A stretch of DNA of 24,224 bases from DATHWB01 sp041744795 (GTDB lineage: Bacteria > Actinomycetota > Acidimicrobiia > Spongiisociales > ZC4RG35): contig JBGTKD010000176.1 in assembly GCA_041744795.1 (NCBI GenBank), forward strand, positions 1 to 24,224, given 5' to 3'. The position numbers and the translations under genes were made by a program. The notes beneath the pieces were generated by a model. The model was not told the origin of the DNA, ran no database searches, and saw only the letters and a list, made by a program, of their open reading frames with translations. Positions within the stretch are counted from its first letter, which is position 1; the number at the start of each line of letters is the position of its first letter. Of the stretch, positions 22,543-24,224 are shown one piece after another.

Positions 22543-24224
22543 GACGAGTACATCTCTTCAATCAGTTCGTGGAACATGTCTGCCATCGAGGAACGCTTGA
22601 GCTTCTGGGTGGCGGTCAACTCACCGTCTTCGTGATCGAGTTCTTTAGGGATCATCCGAAACTTCCGAATGTTCTCGACCCTGGCGAACTTCTTGTTCGT
22701 GTCGTCGACGATTCGCTGCATCAGTTCCAGAACTTCGGGCTTTTCGCTCAGGTCCCGATATGTGGTGTACGGGATGTTCTTGCGGGTCGCCCAGTCTCCA
22801 ACCGTGTCCAGTTCGATGCCGATGAGGGCTGCGAGGAACTTCCTGCCTTCGCCGACGACCATCGCCTCTTTCACATACGGGGAGGTCTTGAGGCTGTTTT
22901 CAATCTCCGACGGCGAGATGTTCTTACCTCCGGAGGTGATGATGATGTCCTTCATACGGTCGACGATCTTGACGTGGGTCTCGTCCACCCACTCGCCTAC
23001 GTCACCGGTCTTCAGCCATCCGTCCTCGGTGAAGGTTTCCGCCGTCTTGTCTGGCTTGTTCCAATAGCCGACGAACACTCCGTCGTGCTTGGTCTGAATC
23101 TCGCCTGTCTCCTCGTCAATCCGGAGGCCAATGCCTGGATAGGGGATTCCCACCGTGCCCAGCTTCATATCGCCAACCGGGTTGTAGGTGGCGATGGCCG
23201 AGTTCTCCGTCATGCCGTACAACTCGTAAACGTCGACGCCGAGCCCGTGGAAGAACTCGATGACTTCCGGTGCGATCGCCGCGGCACCGGTTCCCGCCCA
23301 GCGCGTCCGGCGCAGCCCGATCCGTTCGCGCAAGGCGCGGAACACAACCGGGTAGCCGATGGCGTAAACGATGCGAGACACGAAGGTGTGCTCCCCGCCG
23401 TTCTTGATGCGCTCGCGCCCGACGAACTGAGCCATCTTGAGCCCAACCCCGAACCAGAGTCGCTTGAACAAAGTGCCGTCTCGGCCCTTAATGACAATTC
23501 CGGCGTGGATCTTTTCCCAGATTCGGGGAACCGCGAAGAAGAGGGTGGGCTGAATCTCTCGCAGGTTCTCCTGCACAGTCTCAATCGACTCCGCGAAGTT
23601 GAGTACCGGGCCGAAAGCGACGCTGGTCCAGGTCGAGAAAATCCGTTCTGCGACGTGGCACAAAGGCAGATACGTCAGTATCTGATCGTCCGGCGAAGGC
23701 AACATATCCCCCGGCATCCGTTGCGAAGCACCGATCAGTACATCTCCGCAATAGGAGAAGTTGGCGTTGGTGAGCATCGCGCCTTTGGGAGGCCCGGTAG
23801 TGCCTGAGGTGTAGACGAGGGTCATGATGTCGTCGGGCTCGGCGGCGTACATCCGGTCAGAAACGGCGTTGGGGTTAGCCACTCGATGCTGACGGCCCAG
23901 TTCGAGGAAGTCATCCCAATAGATGAACCGGTCGTCATCGCGCAGCTCCCGGAATCCGCGGGGTTCGACGTGGATGATCTTCTGGACAGACGGAAGAGAA
24001 TCGATGACTTCGAGGACCTTGTCTGCCTGCTCCTGGTCCTCGGCGAGATGGACCCTGGAACCCGAGTCAGACAGCAGGTACTTGACTTCAGCCGCGGGAT
24101 TGGTCGGGTAGAGCCCGACGGTGACTCCTCGAACAGCGACAGTGGCAATGTCGAGAATGACCCACTCTGGCCGATCCTCGGAGTGAATCGAGACGCGGTC
24201 ACCTACCTCGAGGCCGAGAGCGAG
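22539..24224 (-). CDS. Long-chain acyl-CoA synthetase (AMP-forming), partial at right edge
   Basis: The frame is open from the right edge to the stop at 22539: 561 residues are visible and the N-terminus (perhaps 40-60 residues) lies outside. An internal GTG at 23882 gives a shorter frame but cuts conserved sequence, so I extend it. Motifs: GDRVSIHSEDRPEWVILDIA (N-terminal domain), P-loop VYTSGTTGPPKGAML, YLPLCHVAER, YGMTENSAIATYNPVG, KTGDVGEWVDETHVKIVDR and the C-terminal TSGGKNISPSEIE. These fit FadD/FAA1-type long-chain acyl-CoA ligases, which activate fatty or other hydrophobic acids as CoA thioesters. It is coupled to livH by the overlap and is first of the visible operon. Confidence 0.92.
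   Translation of the reverse strand, partial: LALGLEVGDRVSIHSEDRPEWVILDIATVAVRGVTVGLYPTNPAAEVKYLLSDSGSRVHLAEDQEQADKVLEVIDSLPSVQKIIHVEPRGFRELRDDDRFIYWDDFLELGRQHRVANPNAVSDRMYAAEPDDIMTLVYTSGTTGPPKGAMLTNANFSYCGDVLIGASQRMPGDMLPSPDDQILTYLPLCHVAERIFSTWTSVAFGPVLNFAESIETVQENLREIQPTLFFAVPRIWEKIHAGIVIKGRDGTLFKRLWFGVGLKMAQFVGRERIKNGGEHTFVSRIVYAIGYPVVFRALRERIGLRRTRWAGTGAAAIAPEVIEFFHGLGVDVYELYGMTENSAIATYNPVGDMKLGTVGIPYPGIGLRIDEETGEIQTKHDGVFVGYWNKPDKTAETFTEDGWLKTGDVGEWVDETHVKIVDRMKDIIITSGGKNISPSEIENSLKTSPYVKEAMVVGEGRKFLAALIGIELDTVGDWATRKNIPYTTYRDLSEKPEVLELMQRIVDDTNKKFARVENIRKFRMIPKELDHEDGELTATQKLKRSSMADMFHELIEEMYSS

Noticed and set aside
22569..23807. Long plus-strand frame opposite the acyl-CoA ligase
   Set aside because: Antisense shadow; the minus strand has clear ligase motifs throughout.
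23822..24202. Separate 126-codon minus-strand frame near the right edge
   Set aside because: The ligase frame itself is open to the right edge with conserved ligase sequence, so this other-frame reading is a shadow.

Overview
The window looks like chromosomal DNA from a high-GC actinobacterium, most likely one of the Acidimicrobiia or a relative. Support: a full-length UPF0182 membrane protein (an actinobacterial hallmark), a DivIVA protein, a YlbL-type PDZ/Lon-like protease, a liv-type ABC operon coupled to an acyl-CoA ligase, and several start codons placed 6-7 nt after a TANNNT box without a Shine-Dalgarno sequence (leaderless pattern). The taxonomic assignment is inference; there is no rRNA gene here.

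Positions 1-4403 form an accessory region. Four copies of a structured repeat (about 262-420, 1562-1744, 3591-3776, 4252-4330) divide it into three gene units: a Phd-like antitoxin with an unknown partner gene (unit 1), a TetR regulator divergent from an alpha/beta-hydrolase-fold protein that lacks its catalytic Ser and His (unit 2), and a small cupin (unit 3). Each repeat has a left module a (hairpin plus direct repeats) and a right module b, separated by a spacer between 12-13 bp inverted arms. The last copy keeps only module a and stops exactly at the 3' end of an initiator tRNA gene (minus strand, 4330-4403). Each unit therefore reads b-gene-a. This resembles an array of site-specifically recombined gene cassettes anchored at tRNA-fMet. 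The repeats do not match the integron attC consensus and no recombinase is in the window. This is the best candidate for an undescribed system.

Positions 4404-16960 look like ordinary chromosome: a CydDC-like heterodimeric ABC exporter pair, a small membrane protein, acetoacetyl-CoA synthetase, UPF0182, an unusual DivIVA protein fused at its C-terminus to a phage-minor-head-like Cys/His module, the PDZ/Lon-like protease, and a divergent BioY biotin transporter component.

Positions 16961-17130 hold a dense block of DNA structure between convergent genes: a C-tract/G4 motif, a 36-bp tandem repeat with nested hairpins and a 22-bp perfect palindrome.

Positions 17131-24224 are one minus-strand operon read as fadD-livH-livM-livJ-livF-livG. 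Overlapping start and stop codons couple fadD/livH/livM and livF/livG. Strong hairpins flank livJ. The ligase runs off the right edge. The linkage suggests uptake of a carboxylic acid followed by activation to its CoA thioester, rather than plain amino-acid transport.
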